Below are positions 1 to 8,636 of a stretch of DNA of 33,292 nt, piece by piece (the stretch's first letter is position 1; each line of letters begins with the position of its first letter). Under the pieces are notes generated by a model. The model was not told where the DNA came from. It made no database searches and saw only the letters and a list, made by a program, of their open reading frames with translations. Source of the stretch: CAYTQK01 sp964439745. Lineage in GTDB: Bacteria > Desulfobacterota > Desulfobacteria > Desulfobacterales > Desulfosudaceae. A program made the position numbers and the translations under genes. The stretch lies in assembly GCA_964439745.1 (NCBI GenBank), contig CAYTQK010000002.1, forward strand, positions 1 to 33,292, in the 5' to 3' direction.

Positions 1-1
1 C

Positions 2-2749
2 CTGGTGGAATCAGTTCTTGTCGTTCCCCGGGACATCACCGCCCCCCGCCAGGCCGGGCAGGACTACCGCTCCCTGTTTTCCGAAAGGCTCGCCGGCTTT
101 GCCCTGCACGAAAGCATAGAGGATGCGGACGGACGTCCCGCGGACTATCGTTTCCTGGCGGTCAACCCGGCCTTTGAACGCCTGACCGGGCTGGAAGCAG
201 AAAAAATTACCGGCCGCACCGTCCGGGAAGTGCTGCCGGGAACCGAGCCTTACTGGATCGAAAAATTCGGGCGGGTGGCCCTGAGCGGGCGCCCGGATTC
301 ATTTGAAGCCTACGCCGCCACCCTGGACAAGCATTTTGAAGTCAAGTCTTTTTCTACCCGTCCCGGCCGGTTTGTGTCCATCTTCCAGGATATCACCTCG
401 CGCAAGGTGTCCGAAGAAAAAGACCGGCGCGACAGGGCCTGCCTGGAAACCATGGTGGAAATCCTGCGGTACCGGCCGCACGGCCTGCAGGACTTCCTGG
501 ATCATGCCCTGAACCAGGCCGTCTCCCTGAGCAGCAGCAGGTATGGGTACATCTATCTGTATGACGAAGACCAGCGGGAATTTACCGTAAATACCTGGTC
601 ACAGGATGTACTGAAGGACTGTGCCGTGAAAAACCCGCCGGTCCGCCATGCCCTTGACCAAACCGGCATCTGGGGAGAGGCGGTCCGGCAGCGCCGGCCG
701 CTCATGCTGAACAATTTTCCGGCCGACCACCCTTTGAAAAAAGGACATCCCGAGGGACATGTTCACCTGGAGCGTTATCTCACCTTCCCGGTTTTTTCCA
801 GCGAAAAAATCGTGGCCGTGGTCGGCGTGGCCAACAAAACCTCGGACTACACCGAAACCGATCTGCTTGAACTGACCCTGTTGATGAACACCGCCTGGAA
901 AACCGTGGAAACCATCCGGAACGAAGAGGCCCTGCGCCGCCTGGAGTGGCTCCTGGCGGCCAAACCGGTTTCTTCCGAGACAGATTATTATGTACCGCCG
1001 TATGGGGATCTTACGGAACTGAACACCACCGGACTGATCCGGCGGCTGGTGGACGAGCGGCTGCTGATCGATATCGCCTCGGATTTCCTGGACCTGCTGC
1101 AAACATCCACGGCCATCTATGAAAAAAACGGTGATTATGCCCTGGGGATTTTTTCCTCCGGCTGGTGCCGCTTCATGGACGCGGCCTCGCGAAATCTCTG
1201 CGGCACCGACGACAACCGCCAAGCCCTGGCCGGCGGCCAATGGCTCTGCCATGAATCCTGCTGGACCCATAACGCCAGCCAGGCCATGGCCACCGGCGCG
1301 CCCGTGGATATCGCCTGTCACGGCGGCATCCGCATATACGGCATGCCGATATATGCCGGCGGTGAAGTGGTCGGCGCCATCAATTTCGGGTATGGGGACC
1401 CGCCCCGGGAACCGGACAGACACCGAAAACTGGCGGCCTTGTACCGGGTGGATCCCGGGGAGTTGCGGCAAAAGGCGGCAAGCTATGAATCCCGGCCGCC
1501 CTTTATCATCGAACTGGCCAAAAAACGGCTGGCAGTGGCAGCCCGCATGCTCGGGGAAATCATTGAACGGAAACAGGCCGAAGCGGAACGGGAAAAACTC
1601 CAGGCCCAGCTGATCCAGGCCCAGAAAATGGAGTCCGTGGGACGGCTGGCCGGCGGCGTGGCCCATGATTTCAACAATATGCTCAACGTCATACTCGGCT
1701 ACTCCGAACTGGTCATGCAGGACATGCGCCGGGAAGACCCTCTTTACGACGAATTAAATGAAATATACGAAGCAGCCCGGCGTTCTTCCGACATTACCCG
1801 GCAGCTGCTGGCCTTTGCCCGCAAGCAGACCATCAATCCCAAGGTTATCGATATCAACGAGACCCTGGCCGGCATGCTCAAAATGCTGCGGCGGCTCATC
1901 GGCGAAGAAATCGACCTCTCCTGGCAGCCGGGGGCGAACCTGTGGCCGGTGAACATGGATCCGGCCCAGGTCGACCAGGTCCTGGCCAACCTGCTGGTCA
2001 ACGCCCGGGACGCCATTGCCGGGGTGGGCCGGGTTATCATCAGAACCGAAAATGTGCGTCTTGCTCCGGAAGACTGCGCGGGCTATACCGGCCTGGTGCC
2101 CGGCCAATTCGTGCTGCTGTCGATTCAGGACAATGGCTGCGGCATAGACAAGGAAACCCGGGACAAGCTGTTCGAGCCTTTTTTCACCACCAAGGGGGTC
2201 GGCGAAGGGACCGGCCTGGGCCTGGCCACGGTATACGGTATTATCAAACAAAACCAAGGTTTTATTTATGCAGACAGCCGGCCCAACGCAGGAACCACTT
2301 TCAACATTTATCTCCCTCCGCACAGCAGCGAACCGGAAGCGGACCGGGCCGCAGAACCGGCCAGAGAGACGTCCACCGACGGCCAGACCGTAGTGGTGGT
2401 CGAAGACGAGACCTCCGTTCTGAAACTCATCTGCAGAATCCTGGAACGGATGGGCTATACCGTGCTGATGGCCGACGATCCTTCCCTGGCCATACAACGA
2501 ACCGAGGCATACCAGGGCCGGATTGACCTGCTCATTACCGACGTGGTCATGCCGGAAATGAATGGCCGGGAACTGGCCGACCGGCTGCGCGCCCGCCACC
2601 CCGGTCTCAAAGTCCTGTATATGTCCGGCTACCCGGATAATGTCATCGGCGAGCGCGGCGTGCTGGAAACAGATACGCATTTCATTGAAAAGCCTTTTTC
2701 CAACCAGGGACTGGCCCGGAAGGTAAGGGAAGTGATCGGAGATTGTTAA
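2..2749 (+). CDS. Hybrid sensor histidine kinase (PAS-GAF-PocR-HisKA-HATPase-REC), 5' truncated by the window edge
   Basis: Cytoplasmic hybrid kinase; the frame is open to the left edge, so the gene is partial. Residues are counted from the first in-frame GTG at 5. The first visible residues (VVPRDITAPRQ) look like the tail of a PAS/PAC domain, so at least one more PAS domain lies outside the window. In order: PAS (about 25-135), GAF (about 150-310), a PocR-type sensor domain (about 345-500) with clustered Cys/His residues (CHESCWTH, DIACHGG), dimerisation/phosphoacceptor helix (AHDFNN, His554), ATPase domain with N-box (LLVNARDA), DNGCGI and GTGLGL, and a C-terminal receiver with phosphoacceptor Asp846 (TDVVMPEMNG) and Lys in EKPF. 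No membrane segment is visible in this part. The catalytic half closely resembles that of the next gene, which starts 62 bp downstream and is probably co-transcribed. Confidence 0.93.
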   Translation: MVESVLVVPRDITAPRQAGQDYRSLFSERLAGFALHESIEDADGRPADYRFLAVNPAFERLTGLEAEKITGRTVREVLPGTEPYWIEKFGRVALSGRPDSFEAYAATLDKHFEVKSFSTRPGRFVSIFQDITSRKVSEEKDRRDRACLETMVEILRYRPHGLQDFLDHALNQAVSLSSSRYGYIYLYDEDQREFTVNTWSQDVLKDCAVKNPPVRHALDQTGIWGEAVRQRRPLMLNNFPADHPLKKGHPEGHVHLERYLTFPVFSSEKIVAVVGVANKTSDYTETDLLELTLLMNTAWKTVETIRNEEALRRLEWLLAAKPVSSETDYYVPPYGDLTELNTTGLIRRLVDERLLIDIASDFLDLLQTSTAIYEKNGDYALGIFSSGWCRFMDAASRNLCGTDDNRQALAGGQWLCHESCWTHNASQAMATGAPVDIACHGGIRIYGMPIYAGGEVVGAINFGYGDPPREPDRHRKLAALYRVDPGELRQKAASYESRPPFIIELAKKRLAVAARMLGEIIERKQAEAEREKLQAQLIQAQKMESVGRLAGGVAHDFNNMLNVILGYSELVMQDMRREDPLYDELNEIYEAARRSSDITRQLLAFARKQTINPKVIDINETLAGMLKMLRRLIGEEIDLSWQPGANLWPVNMDPAQVDQVLANLLVNARDAIAGVGRVIIRTENVRLAPEDCAGYTGLVPGQFVLLSIQDNGCGIDKETRDKLFEPFFTTKGVGEGTGLGLATVYGIIKQNQGFIYADSRPNAGTTFNIYLPPHSSEPEADRAAEPARETSTDGQTVVVVEDETSVLKLICRILERMGYTVLMADDPSLAIQRTEAYQGRIDLLITDVVMPEMNGRELADRLRARHPGLKVLYMSGYPDNVIGERGVLETDTHFIEKPFSNQGLARKVREVIGDC

Positions 2750-2811
2750 AAAACCCGGTCAAAATCCGGGCTTCCCGCGGCCGGCCTCAGAACCAGGGAG
2801 ACGAAGCACAA

Positions 2812-5800
2812 ATGATGGTGTTTTTTACAGATGTCTTTTCCCGCCGGCATCATTCTTCCTTGTTCATCGGCCTGTTTTATTTGCTGGCGGTTGTGACGGG
2901 GCTGCTGCTGTCTTTTCCCGCTACCGCCGGTGCTGCGGAAACCGACCTACCCCCCGTTCGTTCGGCCGCGGAGATTGACTACCCCCCGTTCAGCTTTGTC
3001 AGCGAAAACGGAGGGGCCAGTGGATTTTCTGTAGAGCTGATGCGGGCTGCCCTTGAAGCCATGAACCGCGAGGTGGTCTTTCGCACCGGCCCCTGGACCG
3101 AAGTGAAAGACTGGCTGGAAAACGGCCAGGTCCAGGCTCTGCCCCTGGTGGGCCGGACACCCGAACGGGATTCCCTGTTTGATTTTACCTTCCCCTACAT
3201 GTCGCTTCACGGCGCCATCGTGGTCCGGGAGACGACCGCGGACATACAGGACCTGGACGACCTGCGGGGCCGTACTGTGGCCGTGATGAAAGGGGACAAT
3301 GCCGAGGAGTTCCTGCGGCGGGAAGACCGGGGGGTCCGCATCCACATCACCCCCACCTTTGAAAAGGCCCTGCGGGCGCTTTCCCGCGGCCGGTACGACG
3401 CCGTGGTCATGCAGCGGCTGGTGGCCCTGCGTCTCATCGAGAAAACCGGCCTGGCCGGCCTGCGCGTCATCAACCGGCCCATTGAAGGGTTTCGCCAGGA
3501 TTTCTGTTTTGCCGTGCAGGAGGGCGACCGCGATACCCTGGCCCTGCTCAACGAGGGGCTGGCCCTGGTCATGGCCAACGGCACCTACCGCCATTTGCAC
3601 GCCAAGTGGTTCGCCGCCCTGGAGCTGCCCACCGGCCGTGCCATCGTCATCGGCGGGGACCACAACTATCCGCCCTATGAATACCTGGATGAAGAGGGCC
3701 GGCCGGCGGGCTACAACGTGGACCTGACCCGGGCCATCGCCCGGGCGGTGGGTCTGGATGTGGAAATCCGCCTGGGACCGTGGTCCGAGGTCCGGGAAGG
3801 CCTGCGCCGGGGGAAAATCGACGCCCTGCAGGGCATGCTCTACTCCACGGAACGGGACCGGCAATTTGACTTCACCCAGCCCCATACGGTCAACCACTAC
3901 GTCGGGGTGGTGCGGACCAGGGACGCCATGCCGCCGTCCACTGTCCAGGAGCTCCGGAACAAACGCCTGGTGGTGCAGCGGGGCGATATCATGGACGACT
4001 TTCTCCGGAAAAACGACCTGGAATCCCGGGCCGTCCTGGTCGATGCCCAGGAAGATGCCCTGCGGAAGCTGGCCGGCGGCAAGTACGACTGCGCCCTGGT
4101 TTCCCGCCTGATCGCCCACTACTGGATCGAGCAGCGGGGCTGGGACAACCTGACCGCAGGCCGCCGTCCGTTGGTCTCGGCCGATTACTGCTATGCCGTA
4201 CCCAACGGTCACAAGGCCATGCGCTCCACCCTGAGCGAAGGTTTGAAAATCCTGGACCAGACCGGCGAATACCAGCGCATTCACGACAGGTGGCTGAGAG
4301 TGTATCAGAAGGACGCCGTTGATTTTTCCACCATCTTCCGTTACACGATCATCGTCCTGCTGCCCCTGGTTCTGATTCTCCTTGCCGTCATGCTGTGGAT
4401 CTGGCTGCTGCGCCGGCAGGTGGCGGAAAAAACCCGGGCCCTGGAAGAGAGCCTGGCGCGGTTCAAGCATATTTTTGAAGCCGCCAACGTGGGCAAATCC
4501 ATCACCCAGCCCGACGGCAGCATTGAAGCCAACCAGGCTTACGCGGATTTTCTGGGATACACCCGCGCAGAGCTGGCGGGGAAAAAATGGCAGGATCTGA
4601 CCCCGGCCGAAGATATCGCCGTCATCGAAAAAATTATCGATCCGTTGCTGGCCGGCATAAAAGACGCGGCCCGGTTTGAAAAACGATACCGGCATAAGAA
4701 TGGTCACATCCGCTGGGCGGATGTCAGTACCAGCGTGTACCGGGACGCGCAGGAAAATCCCCTCTATTTTTTGACCACCATGGTGGACATCACCGAGCGC
4801 AAACAGACCGAAGAGGCCCTGCGCGCCAGTGAAGAGTTCCAGCGGGCCATGATCGAATGTTCGCCCGTGGCCCTTTACAGTGTCGACCGCAACGGAAGGG
4901 TGCTTACCTGGAACAGCTCCGCCGAAAGAATGTTCGGCTGGAGCGCCGGAGAGGTCATCGGCCGTCTGCTGCCCATCGTTCCCGACGACATGGGCGGGGA
5001 GTTTGATGACCTGAGAGAACAGGTGATGAGCGGTCATTCTTTTTTCGCCAGGGAACTGACGCGACAGGACAAGGAGGGCAACCGCATTCCCATCCGGCTG
5101 TCCGCCGCCCCCATCCGGAACGACCGGGGCGAGATCGTCGGTGTCATGGCCGCGGCCGAGGATATCAGCGAGCAGGAACGGCTTTCCGCCCAGTTGAGCC
5201 AGGCCCAGAAGCTGGAGTCCGTAGGCCGGCTGGCCGGCGGCGTAGCCCATGATTACAACAACATGCTCAATGTGATCATCGGATATACCGAGCTGGCCCG
5301 GGATAAACTGGCGCCGGATGATCCGCTGCAGGAGGATTTGCAGGAAATTTCCGACGCGGCCCGGCGCTCCGCGGAGATCACCCGGCAGCTGCTGGCCTTT
5401 GCCCGGCGTCAGACCATCGCGCCGCGGATTCTGGATCTGAACGAAACCGTGGAAAACATGCTCAAGATGCTGCGCCGCCTCATCGGCGAGGACGTCGACC
5501 TGTCCTGGGAGCCTGGCCCGGCCCTGTGGCCGGTGAAAATGGACCCCGCCCAGGTCGACCAGATCTTGGCCAACCTGCTCATCAACGCCCGGGACGCCAT
5601 CACCGGCATCGGCAGAATCACCATCGAGACCGCCAATGTCCGGCTGGACGAAAACTACTGTGCCGACCGGCCCGGTTTTGTCCCCGGCGACTATGTCATG
5701 CTGGCCGTGAGCGACGACGGCTGCGGCATGGACAAAAAGACCCGGGACAACCTTTTCGAGCCTTTTTTTACGACCAAGGGTGTGGGCAGCGGTACCGGCC

Positions 5801-6333
5801 TGGGCCTGGCCACGGTCTACGGCATTGTCCGGCAGAACAACGGCTTTATCAATGTTTACAGCGAGCCCGGCCAGGGTGCCACTTTCAAGATCTACCTGCC
5901 CCGTCATGCCGGCGAAAAGATCGAAGATCCCGCCGTATTGTCCGCGCAGATTCCGCAGGGTCACGGCGAGACCATATTGGTAGAGGAAGATGAAGAGGCG
6001 GTCCTGAAACTGGCGCAAAAGATTCTGACCGGCCTGGGCTATACCGTGCTGACGGCGTCAAGCCCGACGGCCGCCCTGAAGCTGGCCGGAGAAATCGCCG
6101 AAGCCCTCGACCTGCTCATGACCGACGTGGTCATGCCGGAGATGAACGGCCCGGAGCTGGCCGAAAAAATGCAGGCCCTGATCCCGGGCGGGCTGAAAAT
6201 TCTGTTCACTTCCGGATACACCGCCAATGTCATCGCCCATCACGGTATCCTGGACAAGGGGGTTCATTTCATACAAAAACCGTTCAACAGAACCGACCTG
6301 GCCCGGAAAGTAAAAGAAGCGCTGGAGGAATAA
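2812..6333 (+). CDS. Transmembrane hybrid histidine kinase with two periplasmic solute-binding domains
   Basis: About 1173 aa. The frame is open from a TTG at 2743, but the ATG at 2812 (AGGGAG 11 nt upstream) precedes a convincing signal/anchor sequence and is preferred. Order: signal segment (about 12-43), two tandem bacterial extracellular solute-binding family 3 domains (about 54-265 and 275-495; repeated PPF/PPY and DFTFPY/DFTQPH signatures), a transmembrane helix (about 508-535), two PAS domains, HisKA (AHDYNN, His813), HATPase (LLINARDA, DDGCGM, GTGLGL) and a receiver with Asp1105. The receiver start reads ILVEEDEEAV, with Glu where a hydrophobic residue is usual, but the acidic pair is kept. 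Family knowledge: such BvgS/EvgS-like kinases sense small periplasmic ligands. The ligand cannot be inferred. It ends 7 bp before the B12-binding gene. Confidence 0.94.
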   Translation: MMVFFTDVFSRRHHSSLFIGLFYLLAVVTGLLLSFPATAGAAETDLPPVRSAAEIDYPPFSFVSENGGASGFSVELMRAALEAMNREVVFRTGPWTEVKDWLENGQVQALPLVGRTPERDSLFDFTFPYMSLHGAIVVRETTADIQDLDDLRGRTVAVMKGDNAEEFLRREDRGVRIHITPTFEKALRALSRGRYDAVVMQRLVALRLIEKTGLAGLRVINRPIEGFRQDFCFAVQEGDRDTLALLNEGLALVMANGTYRHLHAKWFAALELPTGRAIVIGGDHNYPPYEYLDEEGRPAGYNVDLTRAIARAVGLDVEIRLGPWSEVREGLRRGKIDALQGMLYSTERDRQFDFTQPHTVNHYVGVVRTRDAMPPSTVQELRNKRLVVQRGDIMDDFLRKNDLESRAVLVDAQEDALRKLAGGKYDCALVSRLIAHYWIEQRGWDNLTAGRRPLVSADYCYAVPNGHKAMRSTLSEGLKILDQTGEYQRIHDRWLRVYQKDAVDFSTIFRYTIIVLLPLVLILLAVMLWIWLLRRQVAEKTRALEESLARFKHIFEAANVGKSITQPDGSIEANQAYADFLGYTRAELAGKKWQDLTPAEDIAVIEKIIDPLLAGIKDAARFEKRYRHKNGHIRWADVSTSVYRDAQENPLYFLTTMVDITERKQTEEALRASEEFQRAMIECSPVALYSVDRNGRVLTWNSSAERMFGWSAGEVIGRLLPIVPDDMGGEFDDLREQVMSGHSFFARELTRQDKEGNRIPIRLSAAPIRNDRGEIVGVMAAAEDISEQERLSAQLSQAQKLESVGRLAGGVAHDYNNMLNVIIGYTELARDKLAPDDPLQEDLQEISDAARRSAEITRQLLAFARRQTIAPRILDLNETVENMLKMLRRLIGEDVDLSWEPGPALWPVKMDPAQVDQILANLLINARDAITGIGRITIETANVRLDENYCADRPGFVPGDYVMLAVSDDGCGMDKKTRDNLFEPFFTTKGVGSGTGLGLATVYGIVRQNNGFINVYSEPGQGATFKIYLPRHAGEKIEDPAVLSAQIPQGHGETILVEEDEEAVLKLAQKILTGLGYTVLTASSPTAALKLAGEIAEALDLLMTDVVMPEMNGPELAEKMQALIPGGLKILFTSGYTANVIAHHGILDKGVHFIQKPFNRTDLARKVKEALEE

Positions 6334-6340
6334 AACAGCC

Positions 6341-6988
6341 ATGATCCCGGAGACAACCTACCGGCGATACCTGGCCGCCCTGCTGGCGGGTGACCGGGCC
6401 GGGTGTGCGGCCTTGTCCAGGGAGCTGCTGGAAACCGGCCTGGCGCCGGAAGATCTGTATACCGATCTTTTTCAACGGTCCCTTTACGAGGTGGGCGAAC
6501 TGTGGGAGCAGAACCGGGTCTCGGTGGCGGTGGAACACCTGGCCACAGCCGTGACCGAGAGCCTCCTGGCCGCTGTCTATCCCCATATTCTGGGCCGGGG
6601 GGGAGAAAGGAGGAGAAAGGCCGTCATCTCCTGCTCGGTCAACGAGTACCACCAGGTGGGTGCCCGCATGGTGGCCGATATCATGGAGACCCGGGGCTGG
6701 GACACCTGGTTTCTGGGCGCCAACACACCCACGGCGGATCTGCTGCGGATGCTCCAGGAAAAGGAGCCGGATATGCTGGGGCTGTCGGTCAGCATCTACT
6801 TTAACATGGCGGCCCTGCTGAAGATGATCGAAACAGTGCGCGCCCACTATCCCGGCCTGGATATAATCGTGGGCGGCCAGGCTTTTCGCTGGGGCGGCAG
6901 CGACATGATCAAGCCATTGCCGCAGGTGATCTGCGCCCCGTCCCTGGAAGACCTGCTCCGGACCATTGATACGGAGTACTCCTCATGA
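6341..6988 (+). CDS. Stand-alone cobalamin-binding protein, CarH/AerR-like (candidate B12 light or cobalamin sensor)
   Basis: 215 aa: an N-terminal four-helix B12-binding cap (1-80) and a Rossmann-like B12-binding domain (90-215). The cap has W55, then nine residues, then E65-H66: exactly the Wx9EH signature described for adenosylcobalamin photoreceptors of the CarH/LitR class. The Rossmann part has E102-x-H104-x-x-G107 (His104 would be the lower axial ligand), S149-V-S151 exactly 41 residues after G107, and G178-G179. There is no MerR DNA-binding domain, so the signal must pass to a partner. The likely partner is the kinase that overlaps its 3' end by 4 bp (ATGA). A corrinoid protein of methyl transfer is the alternative, but no methyltransferase gene is nearby and the Wx9EH motif argues against it. 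Confidence 0.88.
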   Translation: MIPETTYRRYLAALLAGDRAGCAALSRELLETGLAPEDLYTDLFQRSLYEVGELWEQNRVSVAVEHLATAVTESLLAAVYPHILGRGGERRRKAVISCSVNEYHQVGARMVADIMETRGWDTWFLGANTPTADLLRMLQEKEPDMLGLSVSIYFNMAALLKMIETVRAHYPGLDIIVGGQAFRWGGSDMIKPLPQVICAPSLEDLLRTIDTEYSS

Positions 6989-8118
6989 CCGATACCGAAA
7001 TTGCCGCCGCGGCCCGGCACTATCTTACCGAGCAAGCGCCCCTGCTGTTTCTGCGGCTGGATTCCCGGGGAAAGGTGGTCGACGCCAACCGTTTCACGCG
7101 CCAGCGCATTCTCGGGGAGCGGGAGAATATCGATTACCGGGAAATCTTTCTGTTTTCCGGGCAGCTTCCGGATATATACGAACTGGCCCGGCAGCCGGAT
7201 CCGGTCCGCCTGATGCAGGTCGCCACCGTGGCCGGGCTGCCGGAGACTTTCCGGGTCTGGTTTCAACCGGCTACGGACGGGTTTCTGGTGTTCGGCAGCA
7301 TGGATGCCGACGAAACCATGCACCTGCGCCGGGAATTACTGTCGTTGAACAGCAGGTTGAGCAGCCTGACCCGGGAGCTGCAGAAAAAAAATCAACAGCT
7401 GGAAGAACTGAACCGGCTCAAGAACCAGTTTCTCGGTATGGCCGCACACGATCTGCGCAAACCGGCGAGCGCCGTCCTCGGTTACGCGGAATTTCTGCTG
7501 GAGGAAGCCGCGTCCCTGGACAGCGAACAGAAGGGGTTCGTCAAAACGATCCACGACGCCGCCGGCCTGATGGGCCGGGTCATTGACGATTTTCTGGATA
7601 TTTCCATGATCGAGTCAGGCCGCTTTGAGATTCACCCCGTTCGGGCCGATATCCGGCAGCCGGTGGACGCTTCGGTAAACCTGAACCGGCGGATCGCGCG
7701 CAAAAAAGGAATTTTCCTGGATGTTGTCCAGGACGGCTCGACATCCGCGATCCTCATGGACGTATCCAAGGTAGAACAGGTGATCAACAACCTGATATCC
7801 AACGCTATCGAACATTCGCCGCCGGATACCAGGGTAATGATCCGGATATCCTCAACAGAGGAAAACCTGGTGGTGGCGGTGACCGATGCGGGTCCGGGCG
7901 TAACCCCGGCGGAACGGGAGGCTTTGTTTTCCCCGTTTACCCGGGGGACGGCCGGCAAGACGCCGGGGACAAAAAGCATCGGCCTGGGCCTGGCCATTTC
8001 CAAAAAAATCGTGGAGGCGCACGGCGGCGATATCTGGGCGGAAAAAGTGGCAGATAACGGCGCCGTGTTCGCTTTTCGTCTGCCGCTGACTCAAGAGATG
8101 GAAAGGAAAATACCATGA
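6985..8118 (+). CDS. Soluble PAS-domain sensor histidine kinase
   Basis: 377 aa. Order: degenerate PAS-like sensor domain (about 15-105), coiled coil (about 110-140), HisKA with AAHDLRKP (His155), HATPase with N-box (NNLISNAIEHS), DAGPGV and GLGLAIS. No transmembrane segment and no receiver, so it is a cytoplasmic classical kinase. Its ATG overlaps the stop of the B12-binding gene by 4 bp and its own stop overlaps the next ATG by 4 bp. Translation of the three genes is therefore probably coupled. Inference: it takes its input from the B12 protein and phosphorylates the receiver protein encoded at 8637. The sensed ligand of its own PAS domain is unknown. Confidence 0.92.
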   Translation: MTDTEIAAAARHYLTEQAPLLFLRLDSRGKVVDANRFTRQRILGERENIDYREIFLFSGQLPDIYELARQPDPVRLMQVATVAGLPETFRVWFQPATDGFLVFGSMDADETMHLRRELLSLNSRLSSLTRELQKKNQQLEELNRLKNQFLGMAAHDLRKPASAVLGYAEFLLEEAASLDSEQKGFVKTIHDAAGLMGRVIDDFLDISMIESGRFEIHPVRADIRQPVDASVNLNRRIARKKGIFLDVVQDGSTSAILMDVSKVEQVINNLISNAIEHSPPDTRVMIRISSTEENLVVAVTDAGPGVTPAEREALFSPFTRGTAGKTPGTKSIGLGLAISKKIVEAHGGDIWAEKVADNGAVFAFRLPLTQEMERKIP

Positions 8119-8591
8119 CCCGGGAAGAACTGGTGGCTTCAGCCGCCCGGCTGTCAACGCCCGCCGACCGGTGGGTGGAAGAATTTTCGCAAAAAAGGGA
8201 AGCCCTGGCCGCAGCGGTCAACCAGGTCATGAGCAACCGGCCGGACCTGGCAAAGCTGGTGGGTCCCGACGGGAAACAGATGAGTCTTGACAACAACCGC
8301 AACTTTTCCTTGTTCATGGAATCACTGCTGACCCGTTTCCAGGCGGAAGTCCTGGTGGATACGGTGCTCTGGGTCTTCCGGACCTATCGGGCCCATGGAT
8401 TTCAAACCATTTACTGGCCGGCCAACCTCAGCACCTGGCGCGAAGCGCTGGAACACGCCCTCTCGGTCGGAGCGCAGCGGGAAATTCTTCCCTTTTACAA
8501 CTGGCTGATCACGAATATCCCGGCCTTTGTCAGGCTGACCGAGACAACCCCGCCCGGCGGCGTTTCTCCTGCAGACGAGCCGCCCGGTTAA
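8115..8591 (+). CDS. Unrecognised helical protein in the B12-kinase operon
   Basis: 158 aa, predicted mostly alpha-helical, with no signal peptide or membrane segment. I do not recognise a named domain with certainty. Visible features are an acidic/basic N-terminal helix (DRWVEEFSQKREALAAA), a central aromatic-rich stretch (TVLWVFRTYRAHGF, then IYWPANLSTW), and a second aromatic stretch (ILPFYNWLITNI). The last 15 residues are Pro/Gly-rich and probably disordered. The start overlaps the kinase stop by 4 bp, so it is made with the kinase and is likely part of the same pathway. It could be a partner or anti-kinase, or an all-helical sensor of the RsbR-N/globin type; the sequence does not decide. 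A perfect AAAGGAGGAAGG follows its stop without a nearby start codon. Confidence 0.8.
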   Translation: MTREELVASAARLSTPADRWVEEFSQKREALAAAVNQVMSNRPDLAKLVGPDGKQMSLDNNRNFSLFMESLLTRFQAEVLVDTVLWVFRTYRAHGFQTIYWPANLSTWREALEHALSVGAQREILPFYNWLITNIPAFVRLTETTPPGGVSPADEPPG

Positions 8592-8636
8592 AGGAGGAAG
8601 GCCGAGCAGACAACATCAAACAAGGTACAGACAACC

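Noticed and set aside
2947..6018. 1023-codon open frame on the minus strand opposite the SBP-type kinase
   Set aside because: Its composition (Gly/His/Gln/Pro-rich, no domain) is that of an antisense shadow in GC-rich DNA, and the plus-strand protein has full domain structure.
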